Both the position numbers and the translations under genes were made by a program. Source: Pseudomonas citronellolis (GTDB taxonomy: Bacteria > Pseudomonadota > Gammaproteobacteria > Pseudomonadales > Pseudomonadaceae). From it: DNA of 64,000 nt. The stretch spans positions 1 through 64,000 of the forward strand of contig NZ_FOLS01000041.1 of NCBI RefSeq assembly GCF_900112375.1, written 5' to 3'. The notes under the pieces were generated by a model. The model did not search any database. It had not been told where the DNA came from and saw only the letters and a program-made list of their open reading frames with translations. Position 1 is the stretch's first letter; each line of letters starts with the position of its first letter. Shown in pieces: positions 27,763-36,570 of this stretch.

Positions 27763-30700
27763 TCAGCCAGCGGCGCGCGCCAGCCAGTCGGCCAGCGCGC
27801 GCTGCAGTGCGGCCAGCGCCGCGTCGGCCTGGCCCAGGCGCGCTTCCAACCCTTCGCCGTCGCCTTCGCAGATTCTCTGCAGGGCGCGGCAATGCCCTTC
27901 CGCCTCGGCGGCGCCGATGATCGCCGCGGCGCCGGCCAGGCGGTGCGCCAGGTCGCCCAGCGCCTTGCGGTCGCCGCGGCTGCGGGCCTGGTGCAGTTGC
28001 TCGATGTCGCCGGCATTGGCCTGCGCCAGGGTCCGCACGAACTCCCGCGCCGCCTCGCTCTCCAGCGGCTGCGGGCCGAACAGGCCGCGCAGGTCGAAGG
28101 TCGCCTCGGCGGCCGGCTCGGCCAGCCCGGCCGGCGCCATGCGCTGCGCGCCGGCCAGCGCCTGGGCCAGCATGTCGAGGGTCAGCGGCTTGAACAGCAC
28201 CTGGTCCATGCCGGCGTCGCGGCAGCGCTGCACTTCTTCCTCCTGGGCGTTGGCCGTGGCGCCGATCACCCGGCAGCGCCGCCGCCCTTGCTCCCGCTCG
28301 TGGGCGCGGATGCGCCGGCTCAGCTCGTAGCCGTCGACGCCGGGCATCCGGCAATCGCTGATGACCGCATCGAAGTCGCCGGCCAGCCAGGCCTGCCAGC
28401 CCTCCTCGCCGCCAGCCGCCAGGGTGGCGCTGTGGCCCAGGTGCGCCAGTTGCTGGTGGAACACCATGCGGTTGGCCGGGTGATCGTCCACCGCCAGCAC
28501 CCGCAGCGCGCCCGTGGCGCTGGCGCTGGCGCCCGGTTGCGTGGCGTCCGGCGGCGCCTCGGTGAGCGCCAGCGGCAGGCGCACGCTGAAGCAGGAACCC
28601 TGGCCGGGCTCGCTGCGCAGGCCGAAGGCGCCGCCCATCAGCTGCACCAGGCGCTGGCTGATGTGCAGGCCCAGGCCGGTGCCCTGGCCCCTGGCGCCCG
28701 GCTCCACCTGGACGAAGGGCTGGAACAGCCGGGCCTGGTCCTCGGCGGAAATGCCGATGCCGCTGTCGATCACCTCCACCAGCAGCTCCAGGCGCTCGCC
28801 CTGGCGCTGGGCGCTGGCCCGCACGCGCACGCCGCCGCGCTCGGTGAACTTCACTGCGTTGTTCAGCAGGTTGAACAGCACCTGCTTGAAGCGCAGCGCA
28901 TCCAGCAGCACCCAGCGGTCCAGCTCGCCCTCGGTCTCCAGGTCCAGGCCCAGGCCCTTCTGCGTGGCCAGGCCGGCGAACAGCGCCACCGCGCCTTCGA
29001 TCTCGCGGCGCAGCAGCGCCGGCTGCGGCGTGGAGTCGATGCGCCCGGATTCGATGCGCGCCAGGTCCAGCACGTTGCCGATCAGCATCAGCAGGGCCCG
29101 CGCGGCGTCCTGCGCCACTTCCAGCGCCTCGCGGTCGAGCACGCCGCCGCGGGCCTTTTCCAGCACCAGTTCCTGCAGGCCGACGATGGCGTTCATCGGC
29201 GTGCGGATCTCGTGGCTCATGGTCGAGAGGAACTGGCTCTTGGCGGCGCTGGCCTGGTCCGCGCGCTGCCGCTCGCGCTCCAGCTGGTTGATCAGTTGCT
29301 GGCGCTCGGTCAGGTCGACCCAGCCACCGATCACGCCCTGCACCACGCCGTCGCCATCGTGCTGGGCCACCGCCCAGTGGTAGACGTAGTGATCGCCGTC
29401 GCGCAGGCGCAGCACGTAGTCGCCCGGCGCCGGCATCTCGCCGTCGGTCACCTGCTGGCGGTGCACCTGCATCAGGCGCTCGGCCTCCTCCTCGGGGAAC
29501 CAGCCCAGCTCGCCGATGGCCTTGCCCAGGCAGTCCTCCAGGCGCGCGTCGAACATGCGCAGCATGGCCTGGTTGCAGAGGTCCAGGTGGCCCTCGCGGT
29601 CGAGGCGGTAGACCGGGTTGGGCAGCGCCTCGATCAATTCGTTGAGCAGCCCCACCTGGGCGCCCAGGCGCCGCTCGGCGCGCCGCGTGCGCAGCACCTG
29701 GCGGTTGAGGTAGAAGCCCCAGACCAGCGACAGCAGCACCAGCGCGCCGGCCAGCGCGGCGCCGCTGAGGATCGCCTGGCGGTGCTCGGCCCAGAAGTCG
29801 CCGCCGCCGGAGGCCAGGCGCGGTTCCCAGCGCCGCACCAACTCGGCCACCTCCTCCGGGTCCACCGACAGCTGGGCCTTCTCCAGGATGGAGTAGAGCT
29901 CCGGCTGGTCCGGGCGCACGCCGATGCTGAAGGGGGTGCTCAGGTCTTCGAGTATGCCGGCGACCTTGAGGCTGTCCTTGAACTCGCCGGCGATCAGCGC
30001 GCGGGCGCTGAACAGGGTGCTGACGGCCGCCTCGCTGCGCTGCTCGGCCACCTCGCGCAGGGCCTGGCGCTGGTTGCCCGCCGACTCCAGGCGGGTGTCC
30101 GGGTAGCGCTCGATCAGCGCGCGGTTGAGGTAGGGGTCGATGGCGATGGACACGCGCTTGCCGGCCAGGTCGTGGAGGTCGTGGACGGCCGCCGCGTCCT
30201 TGCGCATCACCAGGAGCATGGTGGCCCGCAGGTAGGGCGGCAGCAGCGCCAGGCCCTCGTTGCTCGGCGGCACCACCGGCGTCAGCCAGGCGCGCCCGGC
30301 GTGCAGCTCGCGGAACACGTCGGCGTAGTCGTCCACCGCGGCATAGGCGAAGCGCAGGCCGGAGCGCTGGCCCAGCAGGTCCAGGTAATCGCGGGCGATG
30401 CCGCTGACGCGCCCGTCGGCGTCGGCCTGGGCCAGCGAGCCGCTGTGGCGGTTGACCACCACCGGCACCCGCGGGTGCTCGGCCAGCCAGCGGTTTTCCC
30501 GCGGCGTCAGCACCACCCGCTGGCCGCCCAGGCGCAGGCGCTCGCCGGCGCTCCAGCGGCGCAGGATCTCCTCGTTGCGCTGCACGTCGATGCGCGCCAG
30601 GCCGCGGTCCACCAGGCCGAGCAGGCGCTCCTCGCCGGGCCGCATGAGGAAGCCGAAACCGGCGCTCTCCAGCGGCGCGAAGTTGTCGATGCGCAGGTTG

Positions 30701-31359
30701 AACAGGTAGTTCATGTTGATCAGGTAGTGCACCGACAGCGCATCGCCGAGCATGCCGTCGACGTTGCCCAGGCTCAGCGCCTCCAGGGCCCGCAGCGGCG
30801 AGGCGAAGAGCAGGACGCGGCTGTTGGGATAGGCCGCCTGCACCTGGGCCAGGCGCAGGTAGTCGGCCACCAGCGCGAGGGTGGTGCCGGGGCGGCTGGC
30901 GTCGAACGGGCGGGCATCGTCGCTGACCAGCACCGGCTGGTCCTGCAGGTAGGCGCGGCTGAGCAGCAGGCCGCGGGCCTCGGCCTCGCTGGCGGTGCCA
31001 CCGCAGACCATGTCGATCTCGCCCTTGCGCAGCGCCTCCAGCGCCGCCTCCCGCGAGGGGTAGGCATAGACGCGCTGGTAGCTGCCGGCCAGCAGCCCCA
31101 GGTAGTCGGCGCTGACGCCCTCCAGGCGGCCGCCGCCGACGATCTGCAGCGGCGGCCGGTCGACCTGCGCCACGCCGACGCGCAGCGGGCCGCGCTGCGC
31201 CAGCCAGTCCCGCTCGGCGGGGCTCAGCCAGCTATTGGGCATGTGCGCGCTGTAGCCGGAGAGGGTCAGCGGTTGCAGCGGCGGCTGGTCGACGGCCAGG
31301 GCCGGCGCCGCGCCCAGCAGCAGGGCAGAGCAGAGGATGAGGCCGCGTACTGGGGACAT
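27763..31359 (-). CDS. BvgS/EvgS-like hybrid sensor histidine kinase
   Basis: This 1198-residue protein starts at 31359 (AAGGAG eight bases upstream). In order it has: a signal peptide; two periplasmic SBP_bac_3 (Venus flytrap) domains, about 45-285 and 290-525; a transmembrane segment near 540-560; a PAS domain near 585-700; the HisKA box FLSTMSHEIRTPMNAIVG; HATPase with NAVKF, DSGIGIS and GTGLGLHIS; a receiver domain with phospho-acceptor Asp in VISDCRMPG; and an HPt domain with the His in LAHRLAGAAAIIG. This is the four-step phosphorelay layout of BvgS/EvgS. The cognate response regulator is not adjacent, so it is an orphan. It is convergent with xthA and divergent from the PstS-OmpA gene. 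Confidence 0.93.
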   Translation of the reverse strand: MSPVRGLILCSALLLGAAPALAVDQPPLQPLTLSGYSAHMPNSWLSPAERDWLAQRGPLRVGVAQVDRPPLQIVGGGRLEGVSADYLGLLAGSYQRVYAYPSREAALEALRKGEIDMVCGGTASEAEARGLLLSRAYLQDQPVLVSDDARPFDASRPGTTLALVADYLRLAQVQAAYPNSRVLLFASPLRALEALSLGNVDGMLGDALSVHYLINMNYLFNLRIDNFAPLESAGFGFLMRPGEERLLGLVDRGLARIDVQRNEEILRRWSAGERLRLGGQRVVLTPRENRWLAEHPRVPVVVNRHSGSLAQADADGRVSGIARDYLDLLGQRSGLRFAYAAVDDYADVFRELHAGRAWLTPVVPPSNEGLALLPPYLRATMLLVMRKDAAAVHDLHDLAGKRVSIAIDPYLNRALIERYPDTRLESAGNQRQALREVAEQRSEAAVSTLFSARALIAGEFKDSLKVAGILEDLSTPFSIGVRPDQPELYSILEKAQLSVDPEEVAELVRRWEPRLASGGGDFWAEHRQAILSGAALAGALVLLSLVWGFYLNRQVLRTRRAERRLGAQVGLLNELIEALPNPVYRLDREGHLDLCNQAMLRMFDARLEDCLGKAIGELGWFPEEEAERLMQVHRQQVTDGEMPAPGDYVLRLRDGDHYVYHWAVAQHDGDGVVQGVIGGWVDLTERQQLINQLERERQRADQASAAKSQFLSTMSHEIRTPMNAIVGLQELVLEKARGGVLDREALEVAQDAARALLMLIGNVLDLARIESGRIDSTPQPALLRREIEGAVALFAGLATQKGLGLDLETEGELDRWVLLDALRFKQVLFNLLNNAVKFTERGGVRVRASAQRQGERLELLVEVIDSGIGISAEDQARLFQPFVQVEPGARGQGTGLGLHISQRLVQLMGGAFGLRSEPGQGSCFSVRLPLALTEAPPDATQPGASASATGALRVLAVDDHPANRMVFHQQLAHLGHSATLAAGGEEGWQAWLAGDFDAVISDCRMPGVDGYELSRRIRAHEREQGRRRCRVIGATANAQEEEVQRCRDAGMDQVLFKPLTLDMLAQALAGAQRMAPAGLAEPAAEATFDLRGLFGPQPLESEAAREFVRTLAQANAGDIEQLHQARSRGDRKALGDLAHRLAGAAAIIGAAEAEGHCRALQRICEGDGEGLEARLGQADAALAALQRALADWLARAAG

Positions 31360-31525
31360 GGCGCTCCTTGCGGGAATGGCTCGGCAGCCCGGACGGACCG
31401 CTGCTGAATGACTATAGCCAAAGCGGCGGCGCCCACCCGGCGCGCCCGCAAGGCCCGGCGTCACCGCACTGAAACCTTGCCCGCCTATGCTCCCGGCCTC
31501 GTCCGCAACCGCCCTGGAATCACCG

Positions 31526-32905
31526 ATGCCGCACTTCACGCGCCACGACAAGGACGCCTGGCCCGTCACCCTCGCCTGGCTGATCATCGCCTTCGTCTGC
31601 TACGCCCTGCCCTGGCACGCCTTCGCCGCCCTGCCCGCCGCCCCGGAGGGCCAGCCGGTGCTGCGCATCCAGGGCTCCAACACCATAGGCGCGCACCTGC
31701 TGCCGGAACTGGTGAAGGGGCTGCTGCTGGAACAGGGCTACAAGGCCATCCTCGCCGAGCCCGGCCAGGCGCAGAACGAAACGCGGGTCCGCGCCCGCGA
31801 CGCCCAGGGCCGCGACGTCGTGGTGGAGGTAGCCGCCCACGGCAGCAGCACCGGCTTCGCCGCGCTGAAGGACGGCAGCGCCGAGATCGCCGCCGCCTCG
31901 CGGCCGATCAAGGACGCCGAGGCCGTGGCGCTGTCCGCCTCGGGCAACCTGCGCGGCGCCAAGGCCGAGCAGGTGATCGGCATCGACGGCCTGGCCATCG
32001 TCGTGCACCCGGACAACCCGCTGCGCGAACTGACCACCGCCCAGTTGGCCCAGGTCTTCGCCGGCGAGGTGACGACCTGGGAAGAACTCGGCGGCCGCGG
32101 CGGCGCCATCCACCTGTACGCCCGCGACGACAACTCCGGCACCTTCGACACCTTCAAGGAACTGGTGCTGGCCAGCCACGGCAAGCCCCTGGCCGCCTCC
32201 GCCCAACGCTTCGAATCCAGCGACGCGCTGTCGGCCAAGGTCGCCGCGGACCCGCAGGGCATCGGCTTCGTCGGCCTGGCCTCGGTGCTCAAGGCGCGCG
32301 CCCTGGCCATCGCCGACGGCGAGTCGCGGGCGATGCTGCCCTCCCCCGGCAGCATCGCCACCGAGGACTACCCGCTGTCGCGCCGCCTGTACCTCTACAT
32401 CAAGCCCAACGAGCGCAACCCCTGGGCCCAGGCCCTGGTGCAGTTCGCCCAGGGCGACCGTGGCCAGGCCCTGGTCAGCGGCAGCGGCTTCGTCGGCCAG
32501 CGCGTGCAGGCCATGCGCGTGCAGCCCGCCGAGGGCATGCCCGAGCAGTACAAGGCCTTGGCCCGCGAGGCCCGGCGGCTGTCGCTGAACTTCCGCTTCC
32601 ACGAGGGCAGCGCCACCCTGGACAACAAGGCCCAGCGCGACGTCGAGCGCCTGCTGGCCTACCTGCGCCAGCACGACAAGCTCGACGGCAAGGCGGTGCT
32701 GGTCGGCTTCGGCGACGCCCGCCAGGACCCGGCCCGCGCGCAGCTGCTGTCCAAGCTGCGGGCCATGGCGGTGCGCCGCGAACTGGCCAAGGAAGGCGTG
32801 GTCTTCCACGGCATCGAAGGCATGGGCGCGGCCCTGCCGGTGGCGGCCAACGACGACCAGGAAGGCCGGGTGAAGAACCGCCGCGTGGAGGTCTGGGTGT
32901 ACTGA
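31526..32905 (+). CDS. PstS-like phosphate-binding domain fused to OmpA C-terminal domain
   Basis: This 459-residue protein starts at 31526, with an in-frame alternative at 31487. An N-terminal hydrophobic segment (about 14-35) forms a signal peptide or anchor. Residues about 45-320 match PBP-like_2 phosphate-binding proteins (LRIQGSNTIGAHLLPEL, DDNSGTFDTFKELVL, GIGFVGLA). Residues about 345-459 are an OmpA-like peptidoglycan-binding domain (LNFRFHEGSATLDNKAQRDV, VGFGD, NRRVEVWVY). The design suggests a periplasmic ligand-binding protein tethered to the cell wall, with a sensing role rather than transport. It diverges from the hybrid kinase, whose periplasmic sensor could read it; that link is inference. 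Confidence 0.88.
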   Translation: MPHFTRHDKDAWPVTLAWLIIAFVCYALPWHAFAALPAAPEGQPVLRIQGSNTIGAHLLPELVKGLLLEQGYKAILAEPGQAQNETRVRARDAQGRDVVVEVAAHGSSTGFAALKDGSAEIAAASRPIKDAEAVALSASGNLRGAKAEQVIGIDGLAIVVHPDNPLRELTTAQLAQVFAGEVTTWEELGGRGGAIHLYARDDNSGTFDTFKELVLASHGKPLAASAQRFESSDALSAKVAADPQGIGFVGLASVLKARALAIADGESRAMLPSPGSIATEDYPLSRRLYLYIKPNERNPWAQALVQFAQGDRGQALVSGSGFVGQRVQAMRVQPAEGMPEQYKALAREARRLSLNFRFHEGSATLDNKAQRDVERLLAYLRQHDKLDGKAVLVGFGDARQDPARAQLLSKLRAMAVRRELAKEGVVFHGIEGMGAALPVAANDDQEGRVKNRRVEVWVY

Positions 32906-33033
32906 CCCAAGGCAGCCCAAGGCGCCCGGCCCTGGTCTAGGCTGTTAATGTAGGAGTGAATGGGTCGTAGGAACTTGTTACCTTCCCCCGCTTGCCTCGC
33001 GACCACGCTCTGTTATTTTTCCCGCCGTGACGC

Positions 33034-33103
33034 CGGGCCCCTCTGACGGTCGCTGACCGCCATGTCGGAGTCACTTTCGACAACGACAGCAAGAGAGGGC
33101 CCG
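33034..33103 (+). promoter_or_regulatory. Structured 5' leader of the TerC-family gene, sequesters the ribosome binding site
   Basis: An outer stem pairs 33034-33044 (CGGGCCCCTCT) with 33094-33103 (AGAGGGCCCG), ten pairs with one bulged C. It covers the AGAGAGGG ribosome binding site just before the ATG at 33105. Inside lie two hairpins: 33047-33051 with 33055-33059 (CGGTC/GACCG) and 33064-33067 with 33078-33081 (GTCG/CGAC). This three-way junction looks like a translational switch. TerC/Alx-type genes are often under yybP-ykoY manganese riboswitches, but the conserved loops of that class are not evident here. Confidence 0.55.
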
Positions 33104-33104
33104 C

Positions 33105-34145
33105 ATGGCACCCCTATTGGATTTCCTCAACACCCCCTTCCTCGGCACCGCCGCCTGGTTCTGGCTGCTGTTCCTGGCCATCGTCATCCTCCTCCTGTTC
33201 CTCGACCTAGGCGTGCTGCAGCGCGACCACCACGAGATCGGCGTGCGCGAGAGCCTGCTGCTCTCGGCCGGCTACTTCAGCTGCGGCCTGGCCTTCGGCG
33301 GCTTCGTCTGGTACGAGTTCGGCGCCACCAGCGCCATGGAGTACTACACCGGCTTCCTGGTGGAGCAGTCGCTGTCGATGGACAACGTGTTCGTCATGGC
33401 GATGATCTTCGGCTTCTTCGGCATCCCCCGCCGCTACCAGCATCAGGTGCTGTTCTGGGGCATCCTCGGCGCCATCGTCATGCGCGCCATCATGATCGGC
33501 CTGGGCGCCGCGCTGGTCAGCGAGTTCGAGTGGATCATGTACGTGTTCGGCGCCTTCCTGCTGTTCAGCGGCGTGAAGATGCTGCTGGTCAAGCACGAGG
33601 AAGAACCCGACCTGGCCAACAACCCGGTGCTGCGCTTTTTGCGCAAGCACATCCGCGTCACCGAGCAGCTCCACGAGCACCACTTCTTCGTGCGCAAGCC
33701 GGACGCCTCAGGCAAGCTGGTGCGCTTCGCCACCCCGCTGTTCCTGGCGCTGATCCTCATCGAGCTGGCCGACGTGGTGTTCGCGGTGGACAGCGTGCCG
33801 GCGATCTTCGCCATCACCAAGGACCCGTTCATCGTCTACACCTCGAACATCTTCGCCATCCTCGGCCTGCGCGCCCTGTACTTCTCGCTGGCGGCGATGA
33901 TCCACCGCTTCGTCTACCTGAAGTACGCCCTGGCCCTGGTGCTGGTGTTCATCGGCGCGAAGATCTTCGCCCACGGCTTCATCGGCAAGGTTCCCGCCGT
34001 GCTCTCGCTTGGGGTAACCTTCGGCCTGCTCGCTGGTGGCATACTGCTGTCACTGCTCAAGACGCGCAAGGCAGGCGAGCAGGAGCTGGAAATCGTCAGC
34101 CGGGAGACCCTGCATGCAGGACGAGGTGAAGATCGAGGCCATTGA
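33105..34145 (+). CDS. TerC-family inner-membrane protein (Alx-like)
   Basis: This 346-residue protein has about nine hydrophobic segments and the TerC signature with acidic residues in the membrane: FLVEQSLSMDNVFVMAMIF and LALILIELADVVFAVDSVPAIFAIT. A cytoplasmic loop rich in His, Glu and Asp (LVKHEEEPD, QLHEHHFFV) lies between the two halves. The family is linked to Mn2+ homeostasis, metal loading of exported enzymes and alkaline/tellurite stress. The start at 33105 has AGAGAGGG six bases upstream, within the leader hairpin. The 3' end overlaps a small ORF by 32 bases. Confidence 0.93.
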   Translation: MAPLLDFLNTPFLGTAAWFWLLFLAIVILLLFLDLGVLQRDHHEIGVRESLLLSAGYFSCGLAFGGFVWYEFGATSAMEYYTGFLVEQSLSMDNVFVMAMIFGFFGIPRRYQHQVLFWGILGAIVMRAIMIGLGAALVSEFEWIMYVFGAFLLFSGVKMLLVKHEEEPDLANNPVLRFLRKHIRVTEQLHEHHFFVRKPDASGKLVRFATPLFLALILIELADVVFAVDSVPAIFAITKDPFIVYTSNIFAILGLRALYFSLAAMIHRFVYLKYALALVLVFIGAKIFAHGFIGKVPAVLSLGVTFGLLAGGILLSLLKTRKAGEQELEIVSRETLHAGRGEDRGH

Positions 34146-34299
34146 AGTCCAGGGCCGGCCCTGGTGGCTGGTGCGCCTGGGCCACCGCGGCCTGCGCTTT
34201 TCCCAGGAATCCCTGGCCCGCGCCTTCGCCGCCCAGTTGCATGTGCGCCGCCAGTGGTGGCAGCAGCACGGCGAAGACGAACCCAACGAACGCACCTGA
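34114..34299 (+). CDS. Small ORF overlapping the terC-family gene 3' end
   Basis: This 61-residue product begins MQDEVKIEAIEVQGRPWWLV and is rich in Trp, Arg and Gln, with no membrane segment. The ATG has GGGAG eight bases upstream and lies inside the last 32 bases of the preceding gene, in another frame. That overlap implies translational coupling to the TerC-family gene. No family is recognised. Confidence 0.65.
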   Translation: MQDEVKIEAIEVQGRPWWLVRLGHRGLRFSQESLARAFAAQLHVRRQWWQQHGEDEPNERT

Positions 34300-34336
34300 G
34301 CCCCCGCCCGCCGCCGGCGGGGCGCTCGCAGCGGCG

Positions 34337-34684
34337 CTAGTGGCTGCGCCGACCCTTGAGCACCTTGACGATCTCGCCGATCAGGTTCACCACCAGCACC
34401 CGCTCGCTTTCCGCCAGCTCCTGAAGCAGGTCGCCGATGGCCTCGGCCTGCTCGGCGACGTCGATCGAGTCCTTGCGGAAGAGGTCGCTCAGCGGGCATT
34501 CGAGGATTTCCGCGATCTGTCCCAGGCGATGCAACGTCGGCGATATCACGCCGTTCTCCATGCGGCTGATGGTTTCCTTCTCCACCCCTATCCCCTCTGC
34601 TATCTGTGCCTGCGTCAGCCCCTTGGCCCTGCGGCGGTTGGCGATGGCTGCGCCGACTTCATGGACCACGTTCCGACCTTTCAT
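34337..34684 (-). CDS. XRE-family transcriptional regulator
   Basis: This 115-residue protein has a helix-turn-helix at about 10-65 (IANRRRAKGLTQAQIAEGIG followed by VEKETISRMENGVISPTLHR), with a short helical C-terminal dimerisation tail. The start at 34684 is favoured because GAGG lies nine bases before it; an in-frame ATG at 34699 is the alternative. It diverges from the chemoreceptor gene and may regulate itself; targets are unknown. Confidence 0.88.
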   Translation of the reverse strand: MKGRNVVHEVGAAIANRRRAKGLTQAQIAEGIGVEKETISRMENGVISPTLHRLGQIAEILECPLSDLFRKDSIDVAEQAEAIGDLLQELAESERVLVVNLIGEIVKVLKGRRSH

Positions 34685-34904
34685 GCGAATTGACCTCATA
34701 CATCATCCGATATAACGCCTCAAGCCATTTTCAGGGGAGCTTGCGTGCGGCTGAAGGACGCATGACGTCTACAAATGTTTCTTAATAGATCATTGACTAA
34801 TTGACTTTCCTTTTCACGGGAGAACAGGATAGGGCTGATTGCCATCACTTCGCCCCCATGGCGCAGCCGGTCCGATGGTGGTTTGCCACGAAAGGAAGTC
34901 CGCA

Positions 34905-36536
34905 ATGTTGTCCAAGCTGAAAATACGCACGGGAATGCTCATCGTCCTGGCCGCCCTGGCCGCCGCCCTCCTGCTCTCGATCTTCACCGGCTGGAACAGC
35001 GCCCGCAGCAGCGACCAGCAGATCCAGTCGCTGAACCGCGTGGCGGTGGAGCGCAACAACCAGTTGCAGAAAGCCTACGCACGCCTGCTGCGCGCGCGCA
35101 TCGCCATGGCCGGCGCCTTCCTCGAAGCGCGCGCCGGCGATGCCGACAAGGCCCGCGTCAGCGTGCAGCGCAGCGAGGAACTGTTCCGCGAGGCCGGCGA
35201 GAGCTTCGCCCGCTTCAGCCAGTCCAATGGCGAGGAGGCGGACTGGCAGGCCCAGGGCAAGGCGCTGCAGGCGGCCTTCAACGACTACAACGCGGTGCTG
35301 GTGGAGCAGATGCAGGTGCTGCGCGCCGGCTCGGAGAGCGGCTACATCCAGAGCAACCTCAAGGCGCGCGAGGCCAACGACCGCCTCGACCAGGCGCTGC
35401 TGGCCTTCGAAAGCCGGATCGAGGCGCACGCCCAGGCGGTGATGCTCGACGCCCACCAGCGCTACGCCATGGCGCGCGTGGAAGCCATCGCCCTGGCCAG
35501 CCTGGCGGTGCTGCTGCTCGGCGCCTGCTGGTGGTTCATCGCCCGTTGCGTGCTCGCCCCGCTGCGCGAGGCCGGCGAGCATTGCGACCGGCTGGCGCTG
35601 GGCGACCTGCGCCAAGGCATCGCGGCCGGCGCGGACAACGAGATCGGCCAACTGCTCGGCGCCCTGGGGCACATGCAGGACGGCCAGCGCGGCATGCTCA
35701 GCGGCATCTCCGCCTCGGCCAGCCGCCTGGCCGCGGCCGCCGAGGAGCTCAGCGCGGTGACCGAGGACGGCAACCAGGGCCTGAGCCAGCAGCACCGCGA
35801 GCTGGAACAGGCGGCCACCGCCGTCACCGAGATGACCAGCGCGGCCGAGGAAGTGGCGCGCAACGCCAGCGCCACCTCGGAAACCTCCCAGGCCTCCAAC
35901 CAGCTCGCCCAGCAGAGCCGCAACCAGGTGCGCACCACCCTGGAGGAGATCGGCGCCATGGCCGACGGCATCCAGGCCGTGGCCCAGCACGTGCAGACGC
36001 TGGAGGCCCAGGCCAACGGCATCGGCAAGGTGCTCGACGTGATCCGCGCGGTCTCCGAGCAGACCAACCTGCTCGCCCTCAACGCCGCCATCGAGGCGGC
36101 GCGCGCCGGGGAAGCCGGGCGCGGCTTCGCGGTGGTCGCCGACGAGGTGCGCACCCTGGCGCACCGCACCCAGGACTCGACCCAGGAAATCGAGCAGATG
36201 ATCGAGGAAATCCAGCAGGGCACCGGGCGCGCCGTCGAATCCATGAACGAAAGCGCCCAGCGCTCGCGGGCGACGCTGGAACGCACCCGCGCCTCGGGGC
36301 AGACCCTGGAGCAGGTGTTCGAGACCATCGGCCAGATCAGCGAGCGCAACCTGGTCATCGCCAGCGCCGCGGAGGAACAGGCCCAGGTGGCCCGCGAGGT
36401 GGACCACAACCTGCTGAACATCCGCGACCTGTCCACCCGCGCCGCGGCCGGCGCCCAGCAGACCAGCGCCGCCAGCCACGAGCTGTCGCGCCTGGCGGTG
36501 GAGCTCAACGACATGGTGCTGCGCTTCAAGCTCTAG
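34905..36536 (+). CDS. Methyl-accepting chemotaxis protein
   Basis: This 543-residue protein has transmembrane segment 1 near 10-29, a four-helix-bundle periplasmic ligand domain (about 30-190), transmembrane segment 2 near 193-213, a HAMP domain, and a long signalling coiled coil with the conserved hairpin [20 protein letters not shown]. It ends directly after the coiled coil without a CheR-binding pentapeptide. The start at 34905 has AAAGGA nine bases upstream. It is followed after 34 bp by a GGDEF/EAL gene on the same strand, suggesting an operon coupling chemotaxis and c-di-GMP signalling. The ligand is unknown. Confidence 0.95.
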   Translation: MLSKLKIRTGMLIVLAALAAALLLSIFTGWNSARSSDQQIQSLNRVAVERNNQLQKAYARLLRARIAMAGAFLEARAGDADKARVSVQRSEELFREAGESFARFSQSNGEEADWQAQGKALQAAFNDYNAVLVEQMQVLRAGSESGYIQSNLKAREANDRLDQALLAFESRIEAHAQAVMLDAHQRYAMARVEAIALASLAVLLLGACWWFIARCVLAPLREAGEHCDRLALGDLRQGIAAGADNEIGQLLGALGHMQDGQRGMLSGISASASRLAAAAEELSAVTEDGNQGLSQQHRELEQAATAVTEMTSAAEEVARNASATSETSQASNQLAQQSRNQVRTTLEEIGAMADGIQAVAQHVQTLEAQANGIGKVLDVIRAVSEQTNLLALNAAIEAARAGEAGRGFAVVADEVRTLAHRTQDSTQEIEQMIEEIQQGTGRAVESMNESAQRSRATLERTRASGQTLEQVFETIGQISERNLVIASAAEEQAQVAREVDHNLLNIRDLSTRAAAGAQQTSAASHELSRLAVELNDMVLRFKL

Positions 36537-36570
36537 CCCCGTTCCTCGACCACCAGGCCGGAGTGCAAGC

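Noticed and set aside
33034-33104. yybP-ykoY manganese riboswitch before the TerC-family gene
   Set aside because: The characteristic conserved loops could not be recognised; only the general feature of a sequestered ribosome binding site is supported.
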